Shown one piece after another: positions 19,727 to 29,248 of a stretch of DNA of 64,000 bases; position 1 is the first letter of the stretch, and every line of letters starts with the position of its first letter. The position numbers and the translations under genes are program-made. The notes under the pieces were generated by a model. It was not told the origin of the DNA. It was given only the letters and a program-made list of their open reading frames with translations, and made no database searches. This stretch comes from CAWGYQ01 sp963817395 (GTDB lineage Bacteria; Acidobacteriota; Vicinamibacteria; Vicinamibacterales; CAVPJW01): positions 124,001 to 188,000 of the forward strand of contig CAWFOC010000012.1 in the NCBI GenBank assembly GCA_963817395.1, given 5' to 3'.

Positions 19727-20209
19727 TCATTGAGCGTTCGTCGCCCCGAGACTCTTTGCGTACTCGAACAATGCCATGCCAAAAAAATCCGTCTCACGGC
19801 CCGTGGCTTCGTACCCGCACCGCCGGTAGAAACGTATCGCTCTCTGCAGAGGCTCGGTGGTGTCGAGGGTGACCCGCTGGCAGCCCTGCGCGTTGAGCTC
19901 GCGTTCGGCGGCGCCGAGCAGTCGCTCCGCGATGCCAGAACCCTGCCGGCGCGGATCGACAGCCATGCCGCGCAGATGCGCTTCACCGGACCGAGTGAGC
20001 TGGTGTGCGATTGTACCGACAATCTCGCCTGATTCGTCCTCGGCCACGAGCACCGTCATCTCCCGAAATCGTCCGGCCAGCTCCTCCACCGTCGGCACCG
20101 TGTCCTCGAAGGCGCCCGGCGTGTACCTGGCTCGATAGGGCTCGAAGGCGGCGACCAGACATCTCCTGACGGCCTCGATGTCTGTGGTCGCTGCGTGGCG
20201 GATCCGCAT
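19727..20209 (-). CDS. GNAT family N-acetyltransferase
   Basis: A 160-residue intact protein. Motif A is LRGMAVDPRRQGSGIAERLL with the Q/R-x-x-G-x-G/A loop, followed by LDTTEPLQRAIRFYRRCGYE, the classic GNAT C-terminal strand and helix. N-terminal MRIRHAATTDIEAVRRCLVA is also typical. Acceptor unknown. The 5' end lies opposite the start region of the plus-strand membrane gene at 20330, so this intergenic stretch must hold divergent promoters. Confidence 0.9.
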   Translation of the reverse strand: MRIRHAATTDIEAVRRCLVAAFEPYRARYTPGAFEDTVPTVEELAGRFREMTVLVAEDESGEIVGTIAHQLTRSGEAHLRGMAVDPRRQGSGIAERLLGAAERELNAQGCQRVTLDTTEPLQRAIRFYRRCGYEATGRETDFFGMALFEYAKSLGATNAQ

Positions 20210-20329
20210 GACGATCTCGTTCCACGTCAGACACGGGCGCCCCGATGGCGGCCCGTCCTCTCAGGCCCGGAACGCGGGCGTTCCTGGGGTCATCCGGGAT
20301 TCAAGTGTTCGCTATCAGGTCGGCTACAA

Positions 20330-20816
20330 TGCGTCTTCGACAACGAACTGCGGACCGGCTCCGCAACTATCACTGAACCAGCCCTGGCGATTCAACCAGT
20401 TCCTGATCGCGCACGCCGCTTCCTCGCCGCGGCATCGGTGGTGCTCCTCTTTCTCCCTGCCTCGACCTACCTCGAGCTTACCCGCGTCAACATGGGCCGC
20501 TGGCAGCGTCTCCGCACCGAGCGCCGCGTGTCTCCGGACATCGGCCTGGATCAGGAGTACCGGGCGCTAGCGGCGGTCTTGCCTGCCGCGGGGATTGATT
20601 CGCTTCCACACGAGCGGCGACGAGGATGTCCAGCGTGTGCGGTTCCGTCTGCAGTACGCGCTCGCCCCGCGCCGCATCGTGACGTGGAACGGGCCGGAGT
20701 TCGTCATCGAGTACGGGCCGGAGCGCAGCGCGAAATCGCTGGTCCACGATCCACGCTTCGTGCTCACCGCGGCGCCCGGAAGCGGTATCCGTGTGTACCG
20801 GAGGCTTCGACCCTGA
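20330..20816 (+). CDS. small membrane-anchored hypothetical protein, one frameshift, start uncertain
   Basis: The plus strand codes for a hydrophobic segment (FLAAASVVLLFLPASTYLEL) then TRVNMGRWQRLRTERRVSPD and, after a frame change near 20590, RFHTSGDEDVQRVRFRLQYA and PRRIVTWNGPEFVIEYGPER. It stops with TGA that overlaps the ATG of the next gene (TGATG), so the two are translationally coupled. One transmembrane helix with a roughly 100-residue outer domain is likely. No start codon is convincing; the given start is approximate. Probably a partner of the polytopic protein that follows. Confidence 0.5.
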
Positions 20817-22306
20817 TGCGCGCCCTCCTCGGTGTCCTGCTGCCATCCGGCGCAATGCTGATTGTGCTCCGGCGAACCCGTGCGCGTGACTGCGGGCTCG
20901 GTGTCTGTCTGTCGGCGGCGTGCGCGTTCGGCCTGGGCGCGTCGTCGCTCGGATGGTGGGTCCTGCTCCACGTCCCGTGGCTGTCAACGAAGACATTGGC
21001 CGCCGTCGACGGTGCCGCCTGGACCGTTCTGGTCCTTGTGCTCTGGTTCACCTTCCCGCGCGCGATCGGGCCGCCGAGTGACCAGATCACCGGCGCTCCC
21101 TCGAGCGCCGGTGGAATCGATCCGGCCGTCGCCCGCGGGCGGAATCCGTCGTGGTGGCGGCACGTGCCCGACTGGTCCGTGGCGCTGGCCGTCTTCCTGC
21201 CGCTCTGCGCGTTCGCCGTCGTCAGTTTCGCGGCATCGGCCGCAATCTTCCCTCACGGCGATTGGGACGCGTGGGCCATCTGGAACGCGCGCGCCCGATT
21301 CCTGACGTTGGGATATCCCGACTGGCACGAGGGGTTCCTCCCGCCCGCAGCGCATCCCGACTATCCCTTGCTGCTTCCGGTCTCCGTGGCCCGGATGTGG
21401 GCGCTCGCCGGCCACGACGGCGTGTCCGTACCGATCGCGCTCGCGGCGCTCGTCGCCACCCTGGTGGTGCTTCTGGCCGGCGGCGCGATCTGGCGCGAGA
21501 GCGGCCCGGCGCGCGGGTTGCTCGCCTCAGCGTTCGTCCTGGCAAGCCCCGCCCTGGTCCGGTGGGCGCCGACGCAGGAAGCGGACGTGCCGCTCAGCCT
21601 CTACATGCTGCTCGCGCTCGTCTTCATGACCGCCGCGATGAGACGTCCAGCCGCTCTCTCGCTGTGGGCGTTCTGCGGGATGTCGGCAGGTCTGGCCGCC
21701 TGGACGAAGAACGAAGGCCTCGCCTTCGCGATCGTCATCGTGCTGGTGGCCGCGTACTACGCTGGACGAAGCGGCGGGCGGCGAGCACGACTGGCCGCGC
21801 TGTCCGCGTTGATGGCCGGCGCGGCGCCCGCCCTGTTCGTGGTCGTGCGCTTCAAGTTCAGCCTCGCCTGGCACAGCGACCTGATCGCCAGGCAGTCTGT
21901 CGATCACATTCTGCGGAGCGTCGCCGACCAGTATCGGCTGGAGTACGTGGTCAGCTCGGTGGCCCGGGAGCTGTGGTTCGGTGGAGCCTCCATAATTGGT
22001 GTGCTCCCTCTGCTCGTGGCCTATACGGCGAGCTCGGGAATCTCGCGCCGGAGGATGACGGAGGTGCGGCCAGCACTCGTGACGCTCGCCATCATGCTCG
22101 CGATATACGTGATGGTGTACGTGCTGACGCCGCACTCCCTGAAGTGGCATCTGACCACATCGCTCGAGCGGCTGGTTCTGCATCTGACGCCGTCGGTCAT
22201 CTGGGTGGGCCTGATGGTCGCCAGGCCCACCTCACCCGGATCGCCGGCTACCGCCTCGTCAGAACCTCGCCCAACCGATCCAGCCGTTCAGACCAGTACC
22301 GCTTGA
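20816..22306 (+). CDS. polytopic membrane protein, glycosyltransferase family 39-like
   Basis: A 496-residue protein with about 10-12 hydrophobic segments (for example VALAVFLPLCAFAVVSFAAS and LALVFMTAAM). A long extracytoplasmic loop carries AIFPHGDWDAWAIWNARARF, an acidic-aromatic stretch reminiscent of the first periplasmic loop of GT-C (PMT/ArnT-like) glycosyltransferases, and WTKNEGLAFAI sits near a later loop. I infer a lipid-linked sugar transferase acting outside the membrane. Start codon overlaps the preceding stop. Intact frame. The 3' end overlaps a decayed antisense gene remnant by 59 bases. Confidence 0.7.
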   Translation: MRALLGVLLPSGAMLIVLRRTRARDCGLGVCLSAACAFGLGASSLGWWVLLHVPWLSTKTLAAVDGAAWTVLVLVLWFTFPRAIGPPSDQITGAPSSAGGIDPAVARGRNPSWWRHVPDWSVALAVFLPLCAFAVVSFAASAAIFPHGDWDAWAIWNARARFLTLGYPDWHEGFLPPAAHPDYPLLLPVSVARMWALAGHDGVSVPIALAALVATLVVLLAGGAIWRESGPARGLLASAFVLASPALVRWAPTQEADVPLSLYMLLALVFMTAAMRRPAALSLWAFCGMSAGLAAWTKNEGLAFAIVIVLVAAYYAGRSGGRRARLAALSALMAGAAPALFVVVRFKFSLAWHSDLIARQSVDHILRSVADQYRLEYVVSSVARELWFGGASIIGVLPLLVAYTASSGISRRRMTEVRPALVTLAIMLAIYVMVYVLTPHSLKWHLTTSLERLVLHLTPSVIWVGLMVARPTSPGSPATASSEPRPTDPAVQTSTA

Positions 22307-22415
22307 GACGCTCGGCCGAATCCCGGTCGCCGAGCTTCGTGTGCGCCACGGACACGACGCTCTTCGCCTTGCCCTTCGCGGCAAAGCCGACCACGACACC
22401 GACGCCGTCACACCA
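22248..22415 (-). pseudogene. C-terminal remnant of an SRPBCC/DUF4287-type protein
   Basis: A 55-codon minus-strand stretch reads WCDGVGVVVGFAAKGKAKSV and HTKLGDRDSAERLKRYWSER, ending in a TAG at 22250. The pattern (strand, KAKS, VxHTKL, helix with YWSERLDRL) is the C-terminal end of SRPBCC proteins that carry a DUF4287 domain. It is preceded in frame by a stop and no upstream part is present: the nitronate monooxygenase gene begins 48 bases away. It overlaps the plus-strand glycosyltransferase-like gene. Best read as a gene relic. Confidence 0.5.
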
Positions 22416-22462
22416 CTATGCGTCCTGATGGCGATGAGTCAAGAGCCGTGGCAGGAAGGCGA

Positions 22463-23500
22463 TCAGAGCGCGGCTGCCAGCTCGCGCGTCAGCTCGGCGG
22501 CCGGGATCTCCTTGCAGCCGCTCGCGTTCTGACCGCACCAGAGCGAGGAAAAATCCCCGGACCCGCGGGCTTCGGCCAGGCCCGCAGGGGCGCCAGGGCC
22601 GCCGCCGCCAGCGGAAACGCGGGCGCCAGCGGGCTCATCGGTCCGAGCTCGCGCATGACGTAATTCACGATGCCCCGCGCCGGCCGCCCGGTGAACACGT
22701 TCGTCACAGCCGTGTGGCGCGAGCTCTCACTCTTGAGCGCGGCCCGATGCACGGCGCTCGTCGTCGCCTCCGGACAGAGCAGGTACGCGGTCCCGATTTG
22801 CACGCCGGCCGCGCCGAGCTGCATCGCCGCCGCGAACGCTCTTCGCACTCGCAATGCCTCCCGCCGCAACGACCGGGAGCCTGATCGCCTGCACGACCTG
22901 CGGCAGGAGGGCAAAGGTCCCCATCTGGGTGCTCAGATCCTCCGACAGAAACATGCCCCGGTGGCCGCCCGCCTCGAGACCCTGCGCGATCACGACATCC
23001 ACGCCGTGAGTCTCGAGCCACCGCGCCTCGTCGACTGTCGTGGCCGACGAGAAAATCTTCGAGCCCCACGCCTTGACGCGCGCGAGCAGGGCCGGCGCGG
23101 GCAGGCCGAAATGGAAGCTCACGACGGCGGGCCTGAACTCGTCCAGCACGTCGGCCGCCTCGGCACTGAACGCCAGGCGGCCTGCGCCGGCGGGAATCGT
23201 CGCCGGATCGATCCCGAATGCCTGGTAGTCGCGCGAAAGCGCGTCCCTCCACGCCGCCTCACGCTCGGCGCTGGCTGCGGGCGCCGTGTGGCAGAAGAAA
23301 TTCACGTTGAACGGCTTGTCGGTCTGCGCCCTGATTGCGCGGATCTCGTCGCGGATGGCGTCGGGCGTCAGGAGCGCGCACGGGAGCGAGCCCAGGCCCC
23401 CGGCCTTCGACACCGCAATCGCGAGCGCGCTGCCCTGAACACCCGCCATGGGCGCCTGCACGATGGGCAGTTCGACGCCGAGGAGTTGTTGCAGCGTCAT
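22463..23500 (-). CDS. nitronate monooxygenase family protein, frameshifted
   Basis: The ATG at 23500 starts MTLQQLLGVELPIVQAPMAG, the hallmark FMN-binding opening of nitronate monooxygenases. Further motifs are SKAGGLGSLPCALLTP, FNVNFFCHT, SFHFGLP, GVDVVIAQGLEAGGHRG and, after a frame correction near 22855, GAAGVQIGTAYLLCPEA. A second correction near 22585 restores the C-terminus (FSSLWCGQNASGCKEIPA) and the stop at 22463. These FMN enzymes oxidise alkyl nitronates or related compounds. Catalytic His in GGHRG is present. Both shifts look like consensus indels. Confidence 0.85.
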
Positions 23501-23523
23501 CGGGGTCGGCCGCCGGTCGGTCG

Positions 23524-24085
23524 CTACCGCGGCCAGAGCCAGCCGAACGTTCCCGCGGTGAGGAGGCCATAGATGAGGCCGTCGACCATCGACTTGATCG
23601 TGGTGGCCCAGCTCCGTCCTGTACCAGATGGAATGCTGCATGAGCGCGAGGGAATAGCCCATGAACGCGACGGCGCCAGCCAGCTGGAAAACGCGCAGGT
23701 AGGGTGTGCCGGGACCGACGGCGCGGCCCACGACATACGCCGTGAAAAAGCTGACGAGGACCGTGTAAAGGAACCAGAGAAACAGATTCCCCGCCATCGA
23801 CGGCTCTTCGCCACGGGCAATCGTCATGAAGACCAGCGGGCCCTTCCTCATCTTCTCGACGAACTGTGGATTCTTCATGGCGTCGGGCGAACCGGCATGC
23901 GGCGCGGCGTAGTCGCCCGGGGCGATATCCAGTTTCCGAAGCGCATCCAGGAGGTCGTCTTCCCGGGACACACGTCGAACGTCACTTCGATGGTACGGCA
24001 GCACCATGTGAATGATCGCGCTCACCACGAACACGATGATCGATGCCACCAGGATGGGAACCGCCAGTGAGACCAACGACACCAT
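23524..24085 (-). CDS. four-helix membrane protein of unknown function, one frameshift
   Basis: About 186 residues. The N-terminus SLAVPILVASIIVFVVSAII is a membrane helix, followed by a soluble loop with MKNPQFVEKMRKGPLVFMTI, then three more helices (AGNLFLWFLYTVLVSFFTAY, VFQLAGAVAFMGYSLALM) and, after a correction near 23610, TIKSMVDGLIYGLLTAGTFG. Conserved-looking hypothetical membrane protein; I do not assign a function. It lies 23 bases upstream of the nitronate monooxygenase start and is probably co-transcribed. Confidence 0.65.
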
Positions 24086-24134
24086 CGGTGCCTCCGTTCT
24101 TCACACCATCTCCGTGCGGCCGCACCGCGGAGGG

Positions 24135-25851
24135 CTACGTCGCCGACTTCGGATGCATCGTCTTGCCGCCGACCACCGTGCGTACCACCTTGATGTCCTT
24201 GATCTGACCGGGATCGACGTCGTGGGGATCCTTTTCGAGGATGACGAAGTCCGCCAGCTTCCCGGCCGCGATGGATCCCTTGATCGCTTCTTCAGACGAG
24301 GCGTAGGCGCCGTTGATCGTGGCAATCCGCAGCGCCTCGTCCACGGTGACTTTCTGGTTCTCGTCCCCAGTCGCGCCCCCGGTAGTCGCGTCGCGTCACC
24401 ATGCTCTGAATCGCCATCAACGGCTCGAACGGACCCGGACCGTAGTCGGAGGCGCCGGGCACCGGAATGCCGCTGTCCAGGAACGAGCGGTGGGCAAACA
24501 TCGACCGCAGTTTGTCCGTGGCCGTAGTGCTCCCACTTTTCGCCGTGGTAGTAGACGTAGGTCCAGAACGGCGTCGGGATGCAGCCGCACGCCTTGATCC
24601 GCTTGAGCAAGTCCGGGTTCACGAGCGTGCAGTGCTCGATTCGATGGCGGCGGTTCGGGATCGGGCCATTTCTTGAGCGTCCGTTCGTAGGCGCCGAGCA
24701 CCATGTCGATCGTCACGTCGCCGTTGGCGTGAATCCCGACCTGGAAGTTGTGGCGGTGACCGTCCTCGACCGCCTCGTCGATCTCCTTCTGGGTCATCGT
24801 CAGGATGCCGTAGTCGTTCGTGCCGACGTACGGCGTGCTCATGCGCATCGTGCGCTCCGAGGCGGAGCCGTCCGCCGCGTACTTGAGGCCGCCCACCTTG
24901 ATCCATTCGTTGCCGAACCCCGTGTAGACGCCAGCCGCCTTCAGGCCGCTGATGGTGTCGTTTCCGCGGATCATCATGTAGGCGCGGTGACGCAGCCGCC
25001 CCGCACGATAGGCATCCTCGTACGCCAGCACCTGCGCGCGATCGGCGCCGGCGTCGTGGACCGTCGTGAGACCAGCCGCCGTGAGGCGTTCGGAGATGTG
25101 GGCCATGCCGTTCTGCCCGCGCTCGCGGATCTCCTCTGGCGTGAACTCCTTGCGCTTCCCGACCTTGTCGAAGACGTCTCGCGCGAGCTCGGCGACCCTG
25201 CCGGTCAGCTCTCCACTCTCGTCCCGAAAGTAACCGGCCGTGGTCGGGGTCGGGCGTTCCACGCGTGATGCGGGCAAGCTCCAGCGCCTTGCTGTTGTAC
25301 CAGCTCGTGTGTCCACCGCGATGATGCACGGCGACCGGATGGTTCGGGACGACCTCGTCCAGGTGCCTGCGATGGAGCGGCACGTCGAGCTTGGTGTCGT
25401 CGAACATGAAGGCCTCGATCCAGAACCCGGGCGGAGTGTCCGCGGCCTTCTTGAGCAGCGCCTGCTGCAGCTCCTTGACGGTGCGGACGTTGGCGTCCAC
25501 CTCGTACAGCTCGTTGACACCGCTCGGATGACAGTGGGCGTCGATGAAGCCCGGCGTGACGGTCATCTGCGCGGCGTCGATCACCTCGGTGCGCCGTGTC
25601 GCGAGGTTGGTGATGTCGCTGCTCTCGCCGACGGCCACGAATCTGCCGTCCTTGATCGCGAACGCCTCGGCCCTGGGGCGCGCGTCGTCAATCGTGTAGA
25701 CGCGCGCGTTCACGACCACGAGATCCGGCTCCATCGCCCCCTGCACGGCGCCTGCCTGTTGACTGGACGGCACAGCAGGACGGCAACCGATGGCGGCGCC
25801 GGCGAGCACACCACTCAACCCGAGGAATTCGGCGCGTGACATGTTCGACAT
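24135..25851 (-). CDS. amidohydrolase (YtcJ/exoenzyme-regulatory type), exported, frameshifted
   Basis: The start at 25851 has a signal with a lipobox-like end (GLSGVLAGAAIGC). The amidohydrolase pattern follows: LVVVNARVYTIDDARPRAEA, VTPGFIDAHCHPSG, then HHRGGHTSWYNSKALELARI. Frame corrections near 25258, 24650, 24515 and 24365 restore GLTTVHDAGADRAQVLAYED, GIHANGDVTIDMVLGAYERT, HRSFLDSGIPVPGASDYGPG and ATINGAYASSEEAIKGSIAA. The whole is about 570 residues, normal for YtcJ-like amidohydrolases of unknown substrate. Four breaks in one gene are many, but every block of the family is present, so errors rather than decay are favoured. Confidence 0.8.
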
Positions 25852-25875
25852 GAATGGCTCTTTCGTGCGTGACGT

Positions 25876-26250
25876 TCAGAACGCGCCGTCCGCGTTGGGA
25901 CTCGCTTCCGGCACGAGCTGAGCGATGTCCCAGACCTCCGCGATCCGATCGTCTTCGAAGCGGAAGATATGCACGAGCGACATGCCAGGGTCGCCGCGCC
26001 GGTGACGTACATGCGAGTGAACGACGACGTAGTCGCCCTCGGCGATGACGCGCTTGACGTCGAGCTGCCGCTCAGGCGCCGCTTTCGCGGCCTCCACCAT
26101 GGCATCGAGAAGAGCGGGCATGCCGGCGGCGAACGACGGATTGTGATGCCGCGCGCCGGGCGCGGTCAGACGTTCGGCCGCGTCACGGTTACCTGTGCGA
26201 GCGTAGTCGAGGAAGTCGAGGGCAATCGCCTTGCGATCGTCGGCGCTCAT
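25876..26250 (-). CDS. SnoaL-like polyketide cyclase/NTF2-fold protein
   Basis: A 124-residue intact protein with the SnoaL pattern: AIALDFLDYARTGNRDAAER helix, HHNPSFAAGMPALLDAMVEA, then the beta sheet VIAEGDYVVVHSHVRHRRGD and LVHIFRFEDDRIAEVWDIAQ. NTF2-fold proteins of this kind act on small hydrophobic molecules or have no enzymatic role. It sits 24 bases upstream of the amidohydrolase start and next to a second NTF2-fold gene at 26269. Confidence 0.85.
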   Translation of the reverse strand: MSADDRKAIALDFLDYARTGNRDAAERLTAPGARHHNPSFAAGMPALLDAMVEAAKAAPERQLDVKRVIAEGDYVVVHSHVRHRRGDPGMSLVHIFRFEDDRIAEVWDIAQLVPEASPNADGAF

Positions 26251-26268
26251 CCGAACTTCTCCTGCCCG

Positions 26269-26684
26269 CTATGCCCACCCCAGCTGCTTCAGGCTGATGA
26301 CGTCATTCCAGATCTTCGTCATGTGGCGGATGCGGCCCGCGTCGAACTCCATGACGTACACATAGTCCGCCTCGACCCGCTTTCCGGTCGGCGGCACCGG
26401 TCCACCTCGCCCGTGTGCGTGCCGCGGAAGATGCCATACGCGGCCACATTGTTTCGCTCGTCGTCGACGGCGAACGACCGAATCTCGTACCGGGCGTCTG
26501 GACAGAGCGAAAACAGACCTTTCATCCAGTCCGTGTAGGCCTGCAACGTGCTGACGTTTGCCAGGGTGCCTGCCTGGGCCGAGAACGACGCCTCCTGGTG
26601 GCAGTATGTCCTGCACACGTCCCATCCCTTTCCGGTCTCGCAGGCATCGAAGAACTGGCGGGCCGTGTCCTTGATCGTGCTCAT
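26269..26684 (-). CDS. SnoaL/NTF2-fold protein, one frameshift
   Basis: Begins MSTIKDTARQFFDACETGKG at 26684, then CRTYCHQEASFSAQAGTLAN and LQAYTDWMKGLFSLCPDARY. A single correction near 26405 joins FRGTHTGEGGPVPPTGKRVE and VYVMEFDAGRIRHMTKIWND. Total about 138 residues with the helix-then-sheet NTF2 order and closing WND segment. No signal peptide. Likely co-transcribed with the related gene at 25876, 18 bases away. Confidence 0.78.
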
Positions 26685-26775
26685 AAAGGCTCCCCCCGTG
26701 TGATGTGGCCCGCGCGCGTCAGGCGGCGGCGTCAGGGCCGTTCATTGTCTCGCCCCGGGGCGCCGGCTGCAACCG

Positions 26776-27394
26776 TCACACCGAGGTTCGGCGAACCCCG
26801 GTTCGTGCTGGCCAGAGAGCGACGATCAACAACCAGATCGCGCACAGGGTGAGGAGAGGAAATAGGAACTCGGCTTCCTCGATGCCGAGCGCCACCACCA
26901 GGATTGCGGCAACGCCGTGCGCCACAGCCCCCGCGACTCCGAGCCAGGCAATCCACCGGGATCCCAGCACGCCTTCGCGCGTCGCGACGATGACGAAGCC
27001 GACGAACGTGACCGCAAACAGCGGATAGAAAAGGACTGTGAGCCAGAGATGCGTCGTCAGGACCGGCGTCGGGTGACCGGCCATCAGGTTGGCGTGATCG
27101 ACCACGGCGGCCGTATGAAATACCAATTCGAGGGCCTGGAGCGCCGTTCCGATCGCGGCATAGCGGGTCCACCGGCGCGTCCGTTCCGGCAACGCCGACC
27201 GTACGTGGGAGCAGGATGAGCCCGACGAAGAGCGCGACAAATCCTGCCAGCATGAACAAATGGGACTGGACCCACGCCGGATGTGCCAGCATCTCTGCCA
27301 TCGTGCCGTTGGGATGCTGCCCTCCGCCCATCAGGAGGAGGATGGCCGCCAACCCGAAGCACAGGCGCCAGCCGAAGGATGGAACGTCTCGCAT
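26776..27394 (-). CDS. multi-pass membrane protein, one frameshift
   Basis: About 206 residues: MRDVPSFGWRLCFGLAAILL, then FMLAGFVALFVGLILLPRTV, and after a correction near 27200 RYAAIGTALQALELVFHTAA, LTTHLWLTVLFYPLFAVTFV and AGAVAHGVAAILVVALGIEE. Six membrane helices are predicted by eye. No family name is claimed. It has conserved-looking His residues near helix starts (QHPNGTMAEML, HTAAVVDHANLM), which could bind a cofactor or metal, but this is speculation. Confidence 0.65.
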
Positions 27395-27419
27395 TGAGCT
27401 GCCTCGAAGATGGAGCCGG

Positions 27420-27809
27420 TTAGCCGGCCTGCTTTCGCTGTATGGCCTGTCGCTCGAAGAAATTTCCCTGGTAGATGCCGGTGCTCGTGACGAGCGCCCA
27501 GAGTGCGGCCAGAACGTATGCGGGGATGAAGGCCGGTCCCCATCGCTCGTATTGCCGAACGTGCACCCTTTCGTGCGCGCGCGTCAGGTTGAGAGCTCGC
27601 CGACTGCGTCCGAGCACGACATGCCCGAGGGTCATGGCCCACGCCCCTCCCGCGAGGGGCACGCAGTGCCGCAGCGTCCACCAAAGGAACGGGCCGTGGA
27701 GCTCCAGAACACCGTCAACGATCTGAACGCCTCCTCGTGTGAGAAGGACCGCCGGCAGGAACATCAGGCCGATGACGGTGTTCGGCAGCGCCGAGAGATA
27801 TCGAGTCAT
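27420..27809 (-). CDS. membrane protein with an HExxH-like motif
   Basis: A 129-residue intact protein with hydrophobic segments at the start (IGLMFLPAVLL), the middle (AGGAWAMTLGHVVLG) and near the end (FIPAYVLAALWALVTS). Between the last two lies LTRAHERVHVRQYERWGPAF, containing His-Glu-x-x-His followed by x-x-Gln, the zinc-binding pattern of gluzincin-type peptidases. No third metal ligand can be assigned and the protein is short, so it may be a membrane protein of unknown function rather than a peptidase. Confidence 0.65.
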   Translation of the reverse strand: MTRYLSALPNTVIGLMFLPAVLLTRGGVQIVDGVLELHGPFLWWTLRHCVPLAGGAWAMTLGHVVLGRSRRALNLTRAHERVHVRQYERWGPAFIPAYVLAALWALVTSTGIYQGNFFERQAIQRKQAG

Positions 27810-27815
27810 GGCACG

Positions 27816-28253
27816 TTAGGGACTCAGCACGCGCTCCCGGCCTCCCTCGCCACGTAGCGTGACGCTGGTCGTGGCCGGGCGGTCGGCCGATCCGCGACGG
27901 CGCGCGATCATGTGAACACCAGGCTCGGTGGCCTCGTCGAGTAGCAACAGCCCCGACCCGGTGCCGCTCGCCCCGAGCTTCACGCGGATGGTGCCCTGCT
28001 GGTCGAGCAGCCGGAAGACGACTTCTCCATCAGGCTCGACGTCCAACCGCGAGCGCACTCTGCCGCGCTCGTCCACAAGCTCCAGGGCCCGCGCCCGGAG
28101 GACAGGTGCCACGCTGTCTGTCGATGAGGCCGGAACCTGCGAGCCGGCCACGGCGGTCACCGCCGCGAGTGGAGTGAAGCCACGCGCGAGCGTCCCGACC
28201 AGAATGACCACGTTGACGATCGTCAACGCGGCCGCCACTCGTAGTGTCTTCAT
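27816..28253 (-). CDS. exported hypothetical protein with an LVDERGRVRSRL strand repeat
   Basis: A 145-residue protein. The ATG at 28253 (MKTLRVAAALTIVNVVILVG) gives a signal anchor and has GGAGGG upstream. The mature part is beta-rich: RARALELVDERGRVRSRLDV, GEVVFRLLDQQGTIRVKLGA, GSGLLLLDEATEPGVHMIAR, successive strand-turn units of similar length that look like internal repeats. I do not recognise a named family. The start codon overlaps the stop of a possible small membrane gene (ATGA). A fragment resembling the first repeat occurs at 29990-30075. Confidence 0.6.
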   Translation of the reverse strand: MKTLRVAAALTIVNVVILVGTLARGFTPLAAVTAVAGSQVPASSTDSVAPVLRARALELVDERGRVRSRLDVEPDGEVVFRLLDQQGTIRVKLGASGTGSGLLLLDEATEPGVHMIARRRGSADRPATTSVTLRGEGGRERVLSP

Positions 28254-28455
28254 GGAGCATCCCTCCGACTGGCCCATTCCCTAGCGCTGCCCAGGAACAC
28301 GGCGACCGCGAGCACGAATAACCACCCACAATGCCTGGTCCTCCGCGTACGGGTTCGCCGTGCGACTCAGGGAAACCATCGTGCCGTTGCCTGTGGTGTA
28401 GGTGACGGCCACCGTTGAACCCTCCGCGGGGCTTTCACAACCTCTCCCTGATCAT
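28250..28455 (-). pseudogene. possible small membrane protein fragment, frameshifted
   Basis: The minus strand here reads CESPAEGSTVAVTYTTGNGT and SRTANPYAEDQAL, then in another frame LFVLAVAVFLGSAREWASRR, a membrane helix ending in a TGA that overlaps the next start (ATGA). The order of extracytoplasmic strand segment then C-terminal helix looks like the end of a real membrane protein. Upstream an in-frame stop occurs within 15 codons and no start is visible. Either a decayed gene or a short gene with sequence errors. Confidence 0.3.
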
Positions 28456-28501
28456 CGCCCCTGAAGATTGATGGTGCAGGCGACCGGCTCTGACTGGCGA
28501 A

Positions 28502-29248
28502 TTACTTCCCGCCCGTGACATCGATGAACGCGCCGGTCGTGAAGGATGCGTTGTCGGACAGCAGCCAGAGGATCGCCTGCGCCACCTCGTCCGCCGTGCC
28601 GCCACGTTTCATGGGCACGAATGCCTTGACCCGGTCGACCCGATTCGGCTCGCCGCCGCTCGCGTGCATCTCGGTGTAGATGAAGCCAGGCCGCACCGCA
28701 TTGACGCGGATGCCTTCCTCGGCCACTTCCCGGGCGAGACCGATGGTGAGCGTGTCTATCGCGCCTTTCGAGGCCGCATAGTCGACATACTCGCCGGGCG
28801 ACCCGAGCTGGGCGGCGCCGGAAGACACGTTGACAATGGCGCCTCCCACGCCGCCATGCTTCGTGGACAGGCGTCGCACGGCCTCCCGCGCGCAGAGGAA
28901 GGCGCCGACGACATTGGTCGAGAGGACTCGGTGCAGACGATCCGCGTTCATCGAGTCGACACGCATCTGTGTCTCGAGAATACCCGCATTGTTCACGAGC
29001 CCGGACAACCGTCCGAGCGCGCGATCGGCTGTTTCGAACAGCCGCACCACGTCCGATTCCACCGAGACGTCAGCCGCGACGGCCACCGCTGTCCCGCCCG
29101 ACGCTTCGATGTCGGCGACAACGCGCCCGGCCGCTTTCCGGTTTTCACGGTAGTTCACGCAGACGCCGTAGCCGAGAGCGCCCGCCAGCCGAGCGGTGGC
29201 GGCTCCGATACCCCGGCTGGCGCCCGTAATCACCAGGACCTTGCTCAC
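28502..29248 (-). CDS. SDR family oxidoreductase
   Basis: A 248-residue classical short-chain dehydrogenase. The cofactor motif is TGASRGIG (residues 9-16), NNAG at 86-89, and the catalytic Ser143, Tyr157 and Lys161 (YAASKG). An Arg at position 34 after the second strand (NYRENRKAAG) suggests NADP(H) preference. The C-terminus ends TGAFIDVTGGK, typical of FabG-like members. Substrate unknown. The ATG overlaps the stop of the racemase gene (ATGA), so the two form an operon. Confidence 0.92.
   Translation of the reverse strand: MSKVLVITGASRGIGAATARLAGALGYGVCVNYRENRKAAGRVVADIEASGGTAVAVAADVSVESDVVRLFETADRALGRLSGLVNNAGILETQMRVDSMNADRLHRVLSTNVVGAFLCAREAVRRLSTKHGGVGGAIVNVSSGAAQLGSPGEYVDYAASKGAIDTLTIGLAREVAEEGIRVNAVRPGFIYTEMHASGGEPNRVDRVKAFVPMKRGGTADEVAQAILWLLSDNASFTTGAFIDVTGGK

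Noticed and set aside
22463..24085. A single membrane protein-nitronate monooxygenase fusion
   Set aside because: The fusion frame skips the natural end of the membrane protein; a clear family start (MTLQQLLGVELP) exists at 23500.
24135..25851. Programmed frameshifting in the amidohydrolase gene
   Set aside because: Four shifts in one gene without slippery sites, and similar breaks in rpoC and many other genes, point to sequence errors.
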